Counted from the stretch's first letter, positions 9,308-19,056 are shown. The stretch: 64,000 bases of DNA from Aliidiomarina shirensis (GCF_003987345.1 NZ_PIPP01000002.1:186001-250000), one strand, 5' to 3'. The notes: generated from the sequence alone by a model not told the origin. Translations and numbers: made by a program.

Positions 9308-10268
9308 ATTTTTTCCGTTTAATATTCAACAACATCATCTTTATAGGTAATTTTAATAACTGTATAAAATCGTTCAGCGAACCAAACTTTAACGCGCCTT
9401 TCGCAGCAGGTAGATAATAGAAATAAAAGATGGAGGTAAGCGCACCTCTCGTTTCTTTTTGCAGAATTAACTCACTTAAAAATGCTACCGATTTAACCAT
9501 TTCGATCTGATATCGATAGATTTTCTGCCGATTAGATTTTTGTGATTGTGTCCACGAACCAGCCGCATTTCTTCGATAAACACTGGTAACTTCTGGAACA
9601 AAAGCGCAGTTTGCATCTACTGAACATAGCACTTGAATGAAGTAATCACTCACTATGAAACGATCAGAGTGCGCCATGTACACATCTAGGCTCGATTTTC
9701 TGCACATCATAGAGGCGGTGGCAACGCCAGCTCCCCTTAACCGGATAATATCGTTTAAACGAATACTGCTGCCGCTCACATTATCTAATAGCGTTAGCTG
9801 TTCACCTGTATCTTCATTGAGCTCAAGTGATTTCGTTACACACAACGACGCTTTCTGCGCTAGGCAGGCTTCGAGCTGCTTCTCTGCCTTGAACTCGTCA
9901 ACCCAATAATCATCAGCTTCACAAAACGCTACAAATTCGCCATTGCAATGCTCTATTGCGATTGGGAATATTTTTTTACCTTTACTAAATTGATTCTCGT
10001 TCTGCGATATAAAATTAATGATGCTTGGGAACCGAGCTTTATAGCCCTCAATAATCGCTTTTGTACCATCTGTAGAGCAATCATCATGCACAAGGATCTC
10101 AAATCGATACTTACATTTTTGCGCTAAAAGGCTCTCTAAGGCGCCAGCGATATACTCAACCTGATTAAAGGAAATACAAATAAAACTGACATAGATTTTA
10201 TCAGAGTACTTCCAAAATGATGTTACATCGCTTTCACTTTTTGGTGCTGAGAGCATGTTCACGTTCAT
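9297..10268 (-). CDS. GT2-family glycosyltransferase
   Basis: This 323-residue GT-A fold glycosyltransferase carries VSFICISFNQVEYIAGALES at the start of the catalytic domain (about residue 27), VHDDCSTDGTKAIIEG (nucleotide-binding Asp pair) and FVAFCEADDYWVDEFK (D-x-D equivalent). The domain is preceded by about 25 poorly conserved residues. It is predicted to be a cytoplasmic transferase adding one sugar of the repeat unit. It lies about 106 bp downstream of wzx and overlaps the phosphoribosyltransferase-HAD gene by 11 bp, which suggests that the two act on neighbouring linkages. The donor is unknown. Confidence 0.85.
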   Translation of the reverse strand: MNVNMLSAPKSESDVTSFWKYSDKIYVSFICISFNQVEYIAGALESLLAQKCKYRFEILVHDDCSTDGTKAIIEGYKARFPSIINFISQNENQFSKGKKIFPIAIEHCNGEFVAFCEADDYWVDEFKAEKQLEACLAQKASLCVTKSLELNEDTGEQLTLLDNVSGSSIRLNDIIRLRGAGVATASMMCRKSSLDVYMAHSDRFIVSDYFIQVLCSVDANCAFVPEVTSVYRRNAAGSWTQSQKSNRQKIYRYQIEMVKSVAFLSELILQKETRGALTSIFYFYYLPAAKGALKFGSLNDFIQLLKLPIKMMLLNIKRKKYEL

Positions 10269-10374
10269 ATTAATTTTACAGCCTTGAATTCATTGTTGTT
10301 CTAACACAAAAGCACAGCTAAGTGCGGCGATTTTCGCTTCATTTTCACTTGCAAGCGCAAAACCAACCGAGCGC

Positions 10375-11820
10375 TTATTTCGCGCTACTGCGAGTTTGTT
10401 GAACATAGTTTACCAGCACGTTGAAGGCGGATCTTTTTAAAATAAAGAGCAAAGCGACATACATCACGCAAGCAATAAGCGCCGCAGAAATCAGAAGTAA
10501 TATGCCGCTCATGTTCAAACTCTGTACCGTTTGATAGCTCACGGCTACCGCCACCAGTGCAATCAAAAGTGTTGGTAGAAAATCTTTAACTTGCTCAATT
10601 ATCCCATACCCTAAAAGCTTACTCGAGAAATAGCTGTTCGGTATGTAATTTACTACAGAGGTGGCAATTTGACCGATAATAATGGCGTGAATCCCGTATT
10701 GATAGGTTGCTAGCAGCACGGCCCCATTCACTAATTTCTTAATTATTTCTAGGTATAAAAATAGATCGGAACGGCCTTTAACTTTTAAAATATTTAAGTT
10801 AATTGAATGCAGAGGCATCATTAACGCAGCCGCACAAAGCAACTGAAAGTATGGAACCGCCGGCCACCATTTCGCAGGTAGTATCAGCTCAAAGATGTGC
10901 TGCGCAAACGCGGCGATAAAGATAACCATCGGAAACATGGCTAACGTCATGAGGATAACAATTTTCTTGTACGCGAGTTTCAATCGTGGCGCATCATTTT
11001 GTACTGAGGAAAGCGCTGGATAAGTAACGGATTGAATGGCAACAATCAATTGCTGAACAATTAGATCTCTAATCTTTGTTGCGAAAAAATATAAGCCCGC
11101 GGCCGATGCTGAGAATGCTTTAGCAATTACGATTACATATAGGTTCTGGAAAACGGTATCGAGCATTCCGGATAAAAAAAGCTTATATCCGAAGTTATAC
11201 ATAGCCTTCGCTGATTTCCAGCTGAACTGCATGGTGGGGCGCCAGGCTTCAATTCTCCACAGTAATGCAGTGTGAAGAAATGCGTTTAATAGCGTATGCC
11301 CAACGAGTGCCCAAACACCCCAACCTAAATAGGCGAGGTAAATAGCAATCGCGCCCGAGATGATACTAGCTGGGAAACTTGCTTTTAATTGGGCTTTGAA
11401 ATTCAGCTTTCTAGATAGGCTGGCAACTTGCACAACCTGGAACGACATGATGATAACCGAAAGCGAGGCTACTCTTATTAGTTCAACCAGCCTAGGTTCA
11501 TCGTAGAACGAAGCAATGGAAGGGGCTACGAGTGCTAGGATTATGTAGGAAAATAATCCCAGCGCTAAATTAGCATAGAAAGCAGTTGTGTAATCTTCTT
11601 GCGTGATTTTTTCGAGGCGGATAAGCGCTTCCCGAAACCCCGATTCCATGAGTGAGCTGCCCAGCGCGATGAAAACCGCCATCATCGCTACGAGCCCAAA
11701 ATCCTCGGGAACCAGAAACCTCGCAAGCAATAGCGTTACGAGTATGCCTATTCCTCGGCGAGCAAATTGCTCACAGAGGTTCCATAAAATTCCCGTGGAC
11801 GTTTTTAGGCTGAGGGACAT
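10375..11820 (-). CDS. wzx: Polysaccharide repeat-unit flippase, Wzx (PST/MOP family)
   Basis: This 481-residue polytopic inner-membrane protein of the MATE/MOP flippase superfamily is predicted to move the undecaprenyl-linked repeat unit to the periplasm. It starts SLKTSTGILWNLCEQFARRG, followed by TLLLARFLVPEDFGLVAMM, a standard opening for WzxC/PST members. About twelve to fourteen hydrophobic helices follow, ending in a short basic tail. The ATG shares one base with the TAA of the ATP-grasp gene. With wzy and wzz it identifies the cluster as Wzx/Wzy-dependent rather than ABC-dependent. Confidence 0.88.
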   Translation of the reverse strand: MSLSLKTSTGILWNLCEQFARRGIGILVTLLLARFLVPEDFGLVAMMAVFIALGSSLMESGFREALIRLEKITQEDYTTAFYANLALGLFSYIILALVAPSIASFYDEPRLVELIRVASLSVIIMSFQVVQVASLSRKLNFKAQLKASFPASIISGAIAIYLAYLGWGVWALVGHTLLNAFLHTALLWRIEAWRPTMQFSWKSAKAMYNFGYKLFLSGMLDTVFQNLYVIVIAKAFSASAAGLYFFATKIRDLIVQQLIVAIQSVTYPALSSVQNDAPRLKLAYKKIVILMTLAMFPMVIFIAAFAQHIFELILPAKWWPAVPYFQLLCAAALMMPLHSINLNILKVKGRSDLFLYLEIIKKLVNGAVLLATYQYGIHAIIIGQIATSVVNYIPNSYFSSKLLGYGIIEQVKDFLPTLLIALVAVAVSYQTVQSLNMSGILLLISAALIACVMYVALLFILKRSAFNVLVNYVQQTRSSAK

Positions 11821-12830
11821 TAATTTGGCGCTTTAAGAAGGCTTATGCTTTTAACACCAGTGCAACCGAATTCCACAGCGGGCAAATGTGGCGTTTTCCC
11901 TAACGCCATGGCAATTAGCGCCGCAGGGAAATCAGCGCCGGCAAGATGACTAAAGGGATAACCGCCACCAAAGCGAGCGTTCATTTCTAAAACAAATAGT
12001 TCACCCTTACTATTTTCTAAAACATCAACATCCATATTGCCTACGTGCTTAAAGTGCGAAGCTAGGGTGCTTCCTAATTGCTCAAGCCGAGCATCATCCA
12101 CTATGGTTGCCATATCAGTTTCGCCAGAGCGCATGGCTTCTTTTTGTTTTGCTATGGTTTGGAGGTGGTTCCCGGCAAGATCATTAAATATATCGAGGCC
12201 GAACTCTTTACCCGCAATAAACTCTTGAATCACAATCGCTTTTGCAATCTCTTCACGGCTCAGAATACTTAAATAGCTTTGCTCTATTTGCCGTTTACCA
12301 TACTCATAGAAAAACTCTAAATCTTTGCGGGTATCTACTTTAAAAATAGATAGCGAGCCCATTCCCCAACGTGGTTTGATAATCAGTGGGAAACTCAAAG
12401 TACCGGCTTCTAATTCCGCGATTACAGCACCAAGCTCATTAAAGGTACGCGGCGTATTTATGTTCTTGCTAGTAAGAAACTGCCAGGTTTTCCATTTATC
12501 GTTGCTAACATCAATAACCCACGGTTCGCTCACCACTAAGTTGATACCCGCTGCAGTAAACTGGCTTTTTGCCTCGGATAGATAGGGTAAATCTATATCA
12601 AAAAGAGAAACTACCAAGGTAACGTTTTCTAATTTGCAGATCTCGAGAATGCGAGGAATGTATTCTTCCGAATCAACTCGAGGGACGGTATAACCCTTAT
12701 CTGCGGAAATCATTCCACTGGTAAGCGATTCGCTATTGGCAGCTATTACTTTGCCCCCGTCTGGGAGTGCATTTTTAAAATAATCGACTAAATAGCTTCG
12801 GCGCCCAACGCTGGTAAGAAGTACGTTCAT
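11820..12830 (-). CDS. ATP-grasp enzyme (CarB-like), substrate unknown
   Basis: This 336-residue ATP-grasp ligase has a Rossmann-like pre-domain opening MNVLLTSVGRRSYLVDYFK. The ATP-grasp core has FPLIIKPRWGMGSLSIF (about 150-166), VIQEFIAGKEFGLDIF (about 210) and the metal-binding end LFVLEMNARFGGGYPFSH (about 286-303). These are the CarB/PylC-like ATP and Mg sites. ATP-grasp enzymes in sugar clusters usually join an amino acid or other acid to an amino group; that role here is inference. The gene overlaps the upstream PLP-enzyme gene by four bases (ATGA) and wzx by one, so the PLP enzyme and this ligase probably work on one substrate line. Confidence 0.75.
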   Translation of the reverse strand: MNVLLTSVGRRSYLVDYFKNALPDGGKVIAANSESLTSGMISADKGYTVPRVDSEEYIPRILEICKLENVTLVVSLFDIDLPYLSEAKSQFTAAGINLVVSEPWVIDVSNDKWKTWQFLTSKNINTPRTFNELGAVIAELEAGTLSFPLIIKPRWGMGSLSIFKVDTRKDLEFFYEYGKRQIEQSYLSILSREEIAKAIVIQEFIAGKEFGLDIFNDLAGNHLQTIAKQKEAMRSGETDMATIVDDARLEQLGSTLASHFKHVGNMDVDVLENSKGELFVLEMNARFGGGYPFSHLAGADFPAALIAMALGKTPHLPAVEFGCTGVKSISLLKAPN

Positions 12831-13726
12831 TTAATTAGTTCCTGAGTGTGCTCAAAGAGGTTAATTAATCCCCCTGTATGCCAAAATAAAACTTTGCTGC
12901 CTGGGGCAATTCGGCCGTTATCAATCATTTGTTTTAAGCCGTGGAGTGCTTTTCCGGTATAAGTAGGGTCGGTGATTAACCCGTGCTTGCGGGCAAAGTA
13001 TTTAATAGTCGCGAATAACTCTGGCGATGTAGAGCCGTAGCCATCGCCTATCCAGTCGTCTGCAAACTCTATTTTATCATCACCAACTACCTCGAAGCCG
13101 AGATACTGACTTAAACTATCGCAGCTTTCTCGTAGCACCTGTTCACCGCGTGCTCGCTGCCTGGCTACGGAAACGCCCAACACTTGCGAATGCGGTAAAA
13201 GTTGATTGAACCCGACAATTAAACCTGCCTGCGTTCCACCAGTACCCGATGCGTGCACAATAAAATCAGGCTGAAAATCTCTGTTCGCTTGTACAAATTC
13301 ATGTGCGGCATCGTAGTATGCGAGGTATCCAGGCAAGCCGTGCCCACCACCATAAACGTAGTATGGGTGCTTACCTTCTGTTCGAAACCTCTGCATTTCG
13401 GCGTCCATCACCGGGCCCACTTGCTCCAATGTGGTAAACACTAAGCGTGCGCCCGACATTTTCATGAGCAGTAAATTGCCTTTCGAATAATCTTCGTTGT
13501 CGTGCACAACGATTGTGCATTCCCAGCCTTGCTCTGCACACGCTAATGCCGCCACTTTTGCATGGTTACTATTGGCTGCGCCGGCGGTGACAATTGCGTT
13601 CGCGTTCTGTTCGATGGCATCTTTGAGGAAATAGCTGAACTTACGGCGTTTACTGCCACCGGCATCGTAACTGGCATCAAATACTGCACGGATGCTCACA
13701 TCTGCGTATGAAAAATCCATCTTCAT
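12827..13726 (-). CDS. PLP-dependent enzyme of the ACC deaminase/D-cysteine desulfhydrase family
   Basis: This 299-residue fold-type II PLP enzyme has the Lys-containing motif AGGSKRRKFSYFLKDA (about residues 22-37), the substrate loop AANSNHAKVA, the phosphate-binding ASGTGGTQAGL and the terminal FWHTGGLINLF. The usual family motif is GGNK; here it is GGSK. The N-terminal part is about 30 residues shorter than classic members, which normally have a helix ending in RDD before the Lys. The start codon overlaps the formyltransferase stop (ATGA), and no longer start fits. Family members act on D-cysteine, ACC or related amino acids. Inside an O-antigen operon and coupled to an ATP-grasp gene it may supply or rework an amino acid for sugar decoration, which is inference. 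Confidence 0.75.
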   Translation of the reverse strand: MKMDFSYADVSIRAVFDASYDAGGSKRRKFSYFLKDAIEQNANAIVTAGAANSNHAKVAALACAEQGWECTIVVHDNEDYSKGNLLLMKMSGARLVFTTLEQVGPVMDAEMQRFRTEGKHPYYVYGGGHGLPGYLAYYDAAHEFVQANRDFQPDFIVHASGTGGTQAGLIVGFNQLLPHSQVLGVSVARQRARGEQVLRESCDSLSQYLGFEVVGDDKIEFADDWIGDGYGSTSPELFATIKYFARKHGLITDPTYTGKALHGLKQMIDNGRIAPGSKVLFWHTGGLINLFEHTQELIK

Positions 13727-14487
13727 ATCGTTACTCGTAGAAAAACCTTTTGACCGGCAATCATGGTATAGGCGGGTTCGTAGCCAGGGAAATCGAAAGC
13801 TCGAATGGTGCGTAACGCTTTCTCGCTGCCAAGTTCAGAAAATGCTACTTCACGAAGCCCCTCGAGGCTGCCTTTGGAATAGTAAGCTGGCTTTGCATCA
13901 GCGGGGGCTACTTCATGGGATATCTTATCAAAGCCCCGCTCGAGGCCTTCAGACACCACGCTCTTGAGGCCATCCAATAGTGACGCCTGAACTTTTTGGT
14001 GGAGTGAGAATGCATTATCTTCTGCCGCAATATCGCAAATACAGCGCTTAATAAGTGCCCCGGTATCTATACCTAAATCGATCCAGTGAATTGAACCACC
14101 CCCGATCTTGTTGCCTGAGAGCAACATGTGATTCACGCTATACAGGCCGCCAAAATCGGGTAAAAGACCGCCATGAAGGTTTATTATTCCGTTCTCAAAC
14201 ACTGATAAATGATTTTCTTTAAGAATCCGTGAAAACCTTGCCGTGATGCCAACAACCGGTTTCTCGGAGAGCTTTGCGCAATAAGCTTCCAATTCATTTA
14301 GCTTGATTACGGGAATATTTTGCGATGCTGCGTACTCGTACAGCATCGGAGTTTCTGGCCAAGGATCGAGATTTTTAGCGTTGTAGTTTTCACAAACTAC
14401 AAACGGAACATTTATCGATTCAAAAGATTGCAAAAACTGCAGAATCTTAGTGGCTAGTGGTAGTTCACCAAAGATAACTATATTCAT
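13723..14487 (-). CDS. Sugar N-formyltransferase (VioF/WbtJ-like)
   Basis: This 254-residue enzyme is related to methionyl-tRNA formyltransferase and uses 10-formyltetrahydrofolate. The catalytic Asn-His-Asp set is visible as IINLHGGLLPDFGG (Asn, His) and IDLGIDTGALI (Asp). The C-terminal run AFDFPGYEPAYT matches the sugar-binding end of the family. With rmlA, rmlB and an aminotransferase next to it, the likely reaction is formylation of dTDP-4-amino-4,6-dideoxyglucose to dTDP-Qui4NFo. A 3-amino sugar is less likely because no QdtA/FdtA cupin isomerase is present. It lies three bases after the aminotransferase gene and overlaps the PLP gene by four. Confidence 0.8.
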   Translation of the reverse strand: MNIVIFGELPLATKILQFLQSFESINVPFVVCENYNAKNLDPWPETPMLYEYAASQNIPVIKLNELEAYCAKLSEKPVVGITARFSRILKENHLSVFENGIINLHGGLLPDFGGLYSVNHMLLSGNKIGGGSIHWIDLGIDTGALIKRCICDIAAEDNAFSLHQKVQASLLDGLKSVVSEGLERGFDKISHEVAPADAKPAYYSKGSLEGLREVAFSELGSEKALRTIRAFDFPGYEPAYTMIAGQKVFLRVTI

Positions 14488-14490
14488 AAT

Positions 14491-15579
14491 TTACTCATTC
14501 AAGAACGGTAATACATGCTCATCGATATCTAGATCGCAATACAGTGGCAGACATAAAATTCGTTTTGCGATGCTTTGCGAGTTCTTGGTTTCTCCAGATA
14601 CCTTGAAGTTCTGGTTACTAACTTGATCTAATGATGGATAAAAGTATCTTCGCGCAACAACACCGTTTGCTTTCAACGAATCTTGAAAGGCGAGCGCTTT
14701 TTCCTCGCTTTCAAAAACGGTAGGGAAATAAGCATAGTTATAGGAAATATCACTATTTAGCGCTTGTAGTTGATACTTATCAGCCAACGCACTCTCGTAA
14801 CGATGCCAAATTTCTTTTCGTGAGCTGATATTTCTTTCCATTTCATCAAGTACACACAAGCCCATAGCCGCTTGGAACTCGTTCATCTTGGCATTAATGC
14901 CCTGCTCATCAATTACTTCTGGGCTAGCAATACCAAAATTAATCATTTTCTTCGCACGTTCGAGATCAGCTTTATGCTTGAAAACGATAGCGCCACCTTC
15001 CACTGTATGGAAAAGTTTTGTCGCGTGAAAACTCAATGTTGCGGCATCACCATAATTTAAAACACTTTGGCCTTTGTGTTTTACGCCGAATGCATGCGAG
15101 GCATCGTAAATCACTTTCAACGAGTGCTTCTCAGCTATCGCATCAATGGCTTCTACTTCACACGTATTACCAAATACATGCACGGGAACGATGGCGCGAG
15201 TGCGTGGGGTGATTGCGGCTTCCACTAATGTTGGATCGAGGCACCATGTTTTCGCATCGATATCCACCAGCACCGGTTCGATATTATCCCACTTCAGCGA
15301 ACTTGCCGTTGCAATGAACGTAAAGGGCGTAGAAATAGCTTCTGCCGGCTCACCGTTTATAGGTTCGTTAATACCCAGCGCACGGTAAGCTACTTGCAGT
15401 GCTAACGTACCATTGGATACAAGAAGCAGATTTTCCACACCTAAGTAGGCTTCTAACCGGCGCGTAAGCTCCTGCATCAACGGGCCATTATTTGTTAACC
15501 ACGCATTTTCATAAATACTATCAATGTACTTTTGTAGCTTTTCACGATTCGGTAAATAAGGCTTTGATACAGGTATCAT
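14491..15579 (-). CDS. vioA: DegT/DnrJ/EryC1 sugar aminotransferase (VioA-like)
   Basis: This 362-residue PLP-dependent sugar aminotransferase is predicted to convert dTDP-4-keto-6-deoxyglucose to dTDP-4-amino-4,6-dideoxyglucose using glutamate. Motifs include [15 protein letters not shown] (PLP phosphate site, about 55-69), [11 protein letters not shown] (PLP-ring Asp) and [17 protein letters not shown], whose Lys forms the Schiff base. It overlaps rmlA by four bases. Because rmlC and rmlD are missing, the RmlA/RmlB product is not being turned into L-rhamnose, and this aminotransferase is its evident consumer. The 4-amino regiochemistry is inferred from the absence of a keto-isomerase gene. 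Confidence 0.82.
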   Translation of the reverse strand: MIPVSKPYLPNREKLQKYIDSIYENAWLTNNGPLMQELTRRLEAYLGVENLLLVSNGTLALQVAYRALGINEPINGEPAEAISTPFTFIATASSLKWDNIEPVLVDIDAKTWCLDPTLVEAAITPRTRAIVPVHVFGNTCEVEAIDAIAEKHSLKVIYDASHAFGVKHKGQSVLNYGDAATLSFHATKLFHTVEGGAIVFKHKADLERAKKMINFGIASPEVIDEQGINAKMNEFQAAMGLCVLDEMERNISSRKEIWHRYESALADKYQLQALNSDISYNYAYFPTVFESEEKALAFQDSLKANGVVARRYFYPSLDQVSNQNFKVSGETKNSQSIAKRILCLPLYCDLDIDEHVLPFLNE

Positions 15580-16457
15580 TTTGAATCTTCCAATATCTCT
15601 AATAAGTAGCGGCCATAACCATTTTTCTTTAACTCGTTTGCTTGTTCTAGAAGTTTTGTACTAGTTAGCCAACCTTTATAAAAAGCAATTTCTTCTAAGC
15701 ATGCTATTTTGTAGCCTTGCCTTTTTTCTATGGTTTCTACGAATTGCGCTGCTTCTAAAAGGCTTTCGTGTGTTCCCGTATCGAGCCACGCAAAGCCGCG
15801 GCCAAGCAATTCTACGTTTAAGTTACCTTGTTCGAGGTAGGCTCGGTTCACATCGGTAATTTCAAGCTCGCCGCGTTCTGAAGGCTCGACACCTTTGGCT
15901 ATTTTAACTACCGAATTATCGTAGAAATATAGCCCAGTAACCGCATAATGCGATTTCGGTTTCTGCGGCTTCTCTTCGATAGAAATTACTTTGTGGTTCG
16001 CATCGAATTCAACAACGCCAAAGCGTTCAGGGTCTTTCACTTGATAACCAAAAACGGTTGCGCCGCCCTGCTTTTCCGTTCTCTTCACGGCTTCTACAAG
16101 CTTGGAGGTAAAGCCTGGCCCATAATAAATGTTATCGCCTAAAACTAAGCAAACACTATCATCACCGATAAAATCTTCACCAATAATAAACGCTTGTGCC
16201 AACCCATCAGGGCTTGGTTGCTCAGCATACGTGAGCTGAATACCAAACCGGGAGCCATCACCGAGCAATTTCTGAAAGTTTGGAAGGTCGTCGGGCGTAG
16301 AGATAATTAAAATTTCATGAATACCCGCTAGCATTAAAACCGATAGTGGGTAATAAATCATGGGTTTATCATAGATTGGTAGTAACTGTTTCGATACACC
16401 CATAGTAATAGGGTATAAACGTGTACCCGAGCCACCTGCTAATACAATTCCCTTCAT
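15576..16457 (-). CDS. rmlA: Glucose-1-phosphate thymidylyltransferase RmlA
   Basis: This 293-residue nucleotidyltransferase makes dTDP-glucose from dTTP and glucose-1-phosphate. It has the signature [20 protein letters not shown], then [49 protein letters not shown] and [15 protein letters not shown]. The length is that of typical RmlA/RfbA. It overlaps rmlB by four bases and the aminotransferase gene by four, so the three are translationally coupled as one dTDP-sugar module. Confidence 0.95.
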   Translation of the reverse strand: MKGIVLAGGSGTRLYPITMGVSKQLLPIYDKPMIYYPLSVLMLAGIHEILIISTPDDLPNFQKLLGDGSRFGIQLTYAEQPSPDGLAQAFIIGEDFIGDDSVCLVLGDNIYYGPGFTSKLVEAVKRTEKQGGATVFGYQVKDPERFGVVEFDANHKVISIEEKPQKPKSHYAVTGLYFYDNSVVKIAKGVEPSERGELEITDVNRAYLEQGNLNVELLGRGFAWLDTGTHESLLEAAQFVETIEKRQGYKIACLEEIAFYKGWLTSTKLLEQANELKKNGYGRYLLEILEDSK

Positions 16458-17518
16458 GAACTTGCTCCTAAACGCTCTCGTTGATAACTGCCATCTTGTA
16501 CTCGTTTACACCACTCTTGATTCTCGAGGTACCACTGAACGGTTTTCTTTAATCCAGTTTCAAAGCTTTCTTCAGGTACCCAGCCAAGTTCGCGCTCAAT
16601 TTTTCCAGCATCGATCGCGTAGCGAACATCATGGCCAGGCCTATCCTGCACAAACGTAATCAGCTCTTCATAGTGCGATATGTTTTGCGGCTTCTGCGGA
16701 ACCAGCTCTTCCAACAAGAGGCAAATGGTTTTTACTACTTCAATATTCTGCTTCTCATTGTGTCCGCCGATGTTGTAGGTTTCGCCTACTTTCCCTTCTT
16801 TTATTACTTTAAGGAGGGCACGGGCGTGATCTTCTACGTACAACCAATCTCTAATTTGAGTGCCTTGACCATATACAGGTAATGATTTGCCTTCGAGCGC
16901 ATTCAAAATCATTAAGGGCACAAGTTTCTCAGGGAAATGGTAGGGGCCGTAATTATTCGAGCAATTGGTGACGATAGTTGGCAGGTTATATGTTCGTTGC
17001 CACGCTCTCACCAGATGATCTGAGCTTGCTTTGCTTGCCGAATAGGGCGAGCTTGGCGCATAAGGCGTGGTTTCCGTGAATAAGCTATCCGTACCTTCTA
17101 AATCACCGAAAACTTCATCGGTTGATATGTGATGAAAGCGAAATGCTGCTTGTTTCGTTTCATTCAAGCCTTTCCAGTACTTGCGTGCTACTTCCAGCAA
17201 GGTATAGGTGCCAACAATATTGGTATGAATAAACGCTGCCGGACCATCGATTGAACGATCCACATGGCTTTCGGCTGCTAAATGCATTACCGCATCCGGT
17301 TGATGCAGCTCGAATACGTGTTCGAGTGCCGAGTGATCACAAATATCAACCTGTTCAAAAATATATCGTTCGCTATCGGCGATGTCAGATACATTTTCTA
17401 GATTTCCAGCATAAGTGAGTTTATCAACGTTGATCACTGTATCATTGGAGTGTTGAATTATTTCTCGAACAACTGCCGAACCGATAAAACCGGCGCCACC
17501 TGTAACTAAAATTTTCAT
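16454..17518 (-). CDS. rmlB: dTDP-glucose 4,6-dehydratase RmlB
   Basis: This 354-residue extended SDR enzyme forms dTDP-4-keto-6-deoxyglucose. It shows the NAD motif [42 protein letters not shown], and the catalytic [15 protein letters not shown] with the Tyr-x3-Lys pair. [18 protein letters not shown] and [13 protein letters not shown] are also standard for RmlB. It is the first biosynthetic gene after wzz, 27 bp downstream. Together with RmlA it feeds the aminotransferase and formyltransferase genes that follow. Confidence 0.95.
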   Translation of the reverse strand: MKILVTGGAGFIGSAVVREIIQHSNDTVINVDKLTYAGNLENVSDIADSERYIFEQVDICDHSALEHVFELHQPDAVMHLAAESHVDRSIDGPAAFIHTNIVGTYTLLEVARKYWKGLNETKQAAFRFHHISTDEVFGDLEGTDSLFTETTPYAPSSPYSASKASSDHLVRAWQRTYNLPTIVTNCSNNYGPYHFPEKLVPLMILNALEGKSLPVYGQGTQIRDWLYVEDHARALLKVIKEGKVGETYNIGGHNEKQNIEVVKTICLLLEELVPQKPQNISHYEELITFVQDRPGHDVRYAIDAGKIERELGWVPEESFETGLKKTVQWYLENQEWCKRVQDGSYQRERLGASS

Positions 17519-17545
17519 TTTAATCTAATCCGCGTTATCAAATTT

Positions 17546-18496
17546 TTATTTAGAGAGCGTTTCTTCTTTTGTTCGAAATGCGTTACGAATTAACACAATG
17601 AACAGGGATAAAAGACCACCAAAGAAGGTACCAACAATCGCGATAATCGCTCTTGAAGGGCGTGCTTTCTCTTCTGGAGCTACTGCTGGATCAATAACTC
17701 TAAATACATATTCAGGCCGCACGTTGGCGAGCATGATAGTTTGCGTTTGTTGCTCGAGTAATGCTGAATATACCTGCTGGGTATTTGTTAATCGAGCACG
17801 TTCCAGTTCTCGCTCAATATATGAAATGCTGCGTTGAGCTTCTTCAATATCTCTTCTACGCATTTCATTATTGATATCTTCGATCAACCATTCTATCCAT
17901 TGTTTTGCGATCACTGGCGATTGGTGTTCGATTCTTACTGAAACGATTCCTGTTGTTGTATCTTGGGTAACACTGAGTAGATCGCGAAAGGCCTTCACAT
18001 ACTCCCAAGCCGAAGGAACGGATTGTTGTGGTGGCTCAACTTCCCGCACCCATTCTCCTGTGCTGGTATCGTAGATTTCAGGGTCGTAGCGCAGTTCGCC
18101 GGTGTGATATACCCATTCTTGAACAGCCATCAAATCCTTTAACACATCTCGTCTTTGTACGAACTCTGTAATAAATGCGCGGGATTTTAGAATTTCTTGC
18201 GCCATTTGGGCGTTATCCACTTCGCCTACAGGCATACTGAAGCCTGCCAGAGATGCTAATCCACCAAGTTGCCCTGACATAGCACTTAAGCTGTTGCCTT
18301 GGCTTTCCTTTGTTGGGGCTAGCTTTGCTTCGGCTTGATAAACATTCGGTAAACTAAGGGCATACATAACCGAAATAACCGCAAATACAAATGTAACCGC
18401 GATTATTATCCATTTCCCAGCCCAAATAATTCGAAATAGTTCCCGCAAATCGATTTCATTGCCAGAAGCTTTATTTGCTTGTTGATGTTGGCTCAT
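17546..18496 (-). CDS. wzz: Chain-length determinant protein Wzz
   Basis: This 316-residue inner-membrane protein sets the modal length of the polymer made by Wzy. The first membrane segment is around residues 33-52 (WIIIAVTFVFAVISVMYALS) and the second around 283-304 (IIAIVGTFFGGLLSLFIVLI); the periplasmic part between them is largely helical. The N-terminal EIDLRELFRIIWAGKW and the PSRAIIAIVG before the second helix are family features. It is the first gene of the operon, about 55 bp downstream of the ops element. Confidence 0.9.
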   Translation of the reverse strand: MSQHQQANKASGNEIDLRELFRIIWAGKWIIIAVTFVFAVISVMYALSLPNVYQAEAKLAPTKESQGNSLSAMSGQLGGLASLAGFSMPVGEVDNAQMAQEILKSRAFITEFVQRRDVLKDLMAVQEWVYHTGELRYDPEIYDTSTGEWVREVEPPQQSVPSAWEYVKAFRDLLSVTQDTTTGIVSVRIEHQSPVIAKQWIEWLIEDINNEMRRRDIEEAQRSISYIERELERARLTNTQQVYSALLEQQTQTIMLANVRPEYVFRVIDPAVAPEEKARPSRAIIAIVGTFFGGLLSLFIVLIRNAFRTKEETLSK

Positions 18497-18551
18497 AATG
18501 ACACTTTCTCTCTTTATTTTTGCGCTATGCTTTTAGCTTGCTGCTATTAAG

Positions 18552-18590
18552 CACGCTACCGCCCCTAGGTTCTGGGCCCTACATCCCTGC
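18552..18590 (-). promoter_or_regulatory. JUMPstart/ops element of the polysaccharide operon
   Basis: On the minus strand this leader contains GGGGCGGTAGCGTG, matching the ops core GGCGGTAGCNT. It is preceded by a GTAG and a CC-AGGGG arrangement like the longer JUMPstart sequence. In enterobacteria and vibrios ops pauses RNA polymerase and recruits RfaH, which prevents termination across long polysaccharide operons. Here it sits about 55 bp upstream of wzz, at the head of some seventeen same-strand genes covering more than 18 kb. I see no rfaH gene in the window. Confidence 0.85.
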
Positions 18591-19056
18591 TGTAACTCAA
18601 CATTGATAATTATGCGATTTGAGGCTTGTGGTTTGCGGATACTGGCCACGGAGACAAGCTTACTCAGTATCCTCATTATTGCTTTTATACTGCAATTAAT
18701 TTCGTTTTTATTTTTTGAATTGTGCCCCACAGAATTAGCAGCAGAGTGTAGCGCATTCGGGTACTGTTTGTCATAACCAGCTATTAAATTTATTGTAATA
18801 TACAGTGCTCTGAGGTGGGTACTTTCGTTTGAAACACGTGAGAAAATATGGGTATTTTCCACCGATATATTGGAAATACATGTACTACCGATGAGCGCTT
18901 TCATTTGTTTGGGATTTGCGCTCTGCCAAAGCATGTACGCAATTGCTGACAAAAATTCAGCGATATCTTCTATTGATTTTATTCTTCGTCTTCCATAAAT
19001 TTTGTTGTTGTACTTTAAAAACCTAATTGAATCATGAAGATAATGAGGGAATCGAC
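18591..19056. other. Long intergenic leader between wzz and the beta-CASP gene
   Basis: About 470 bp without a convincing gene. It must hold the promoter of the polysaccharide operon (minus strand) and that of the divergent beta-CASP gene (plus strand). A minus-strand open frame crosses it, but it runs through the JUMPstart element and the start of the beta-CASP gene and has no recognisable domain. Near 19040-19055 a GAGGGA lies before the chosen ATG at 19057. No clear sigma-70 box can be picked with confidence. Confidence 0.5.

Noticed and set aside
12827..13726. A pseudogene call for the PLP enzyme because of its short N terminus
   Set aside because: The Lys motif, phosphate loop and C terminus are intact and the start codon is coupled to the previous stop; it seems a short but complete variant.
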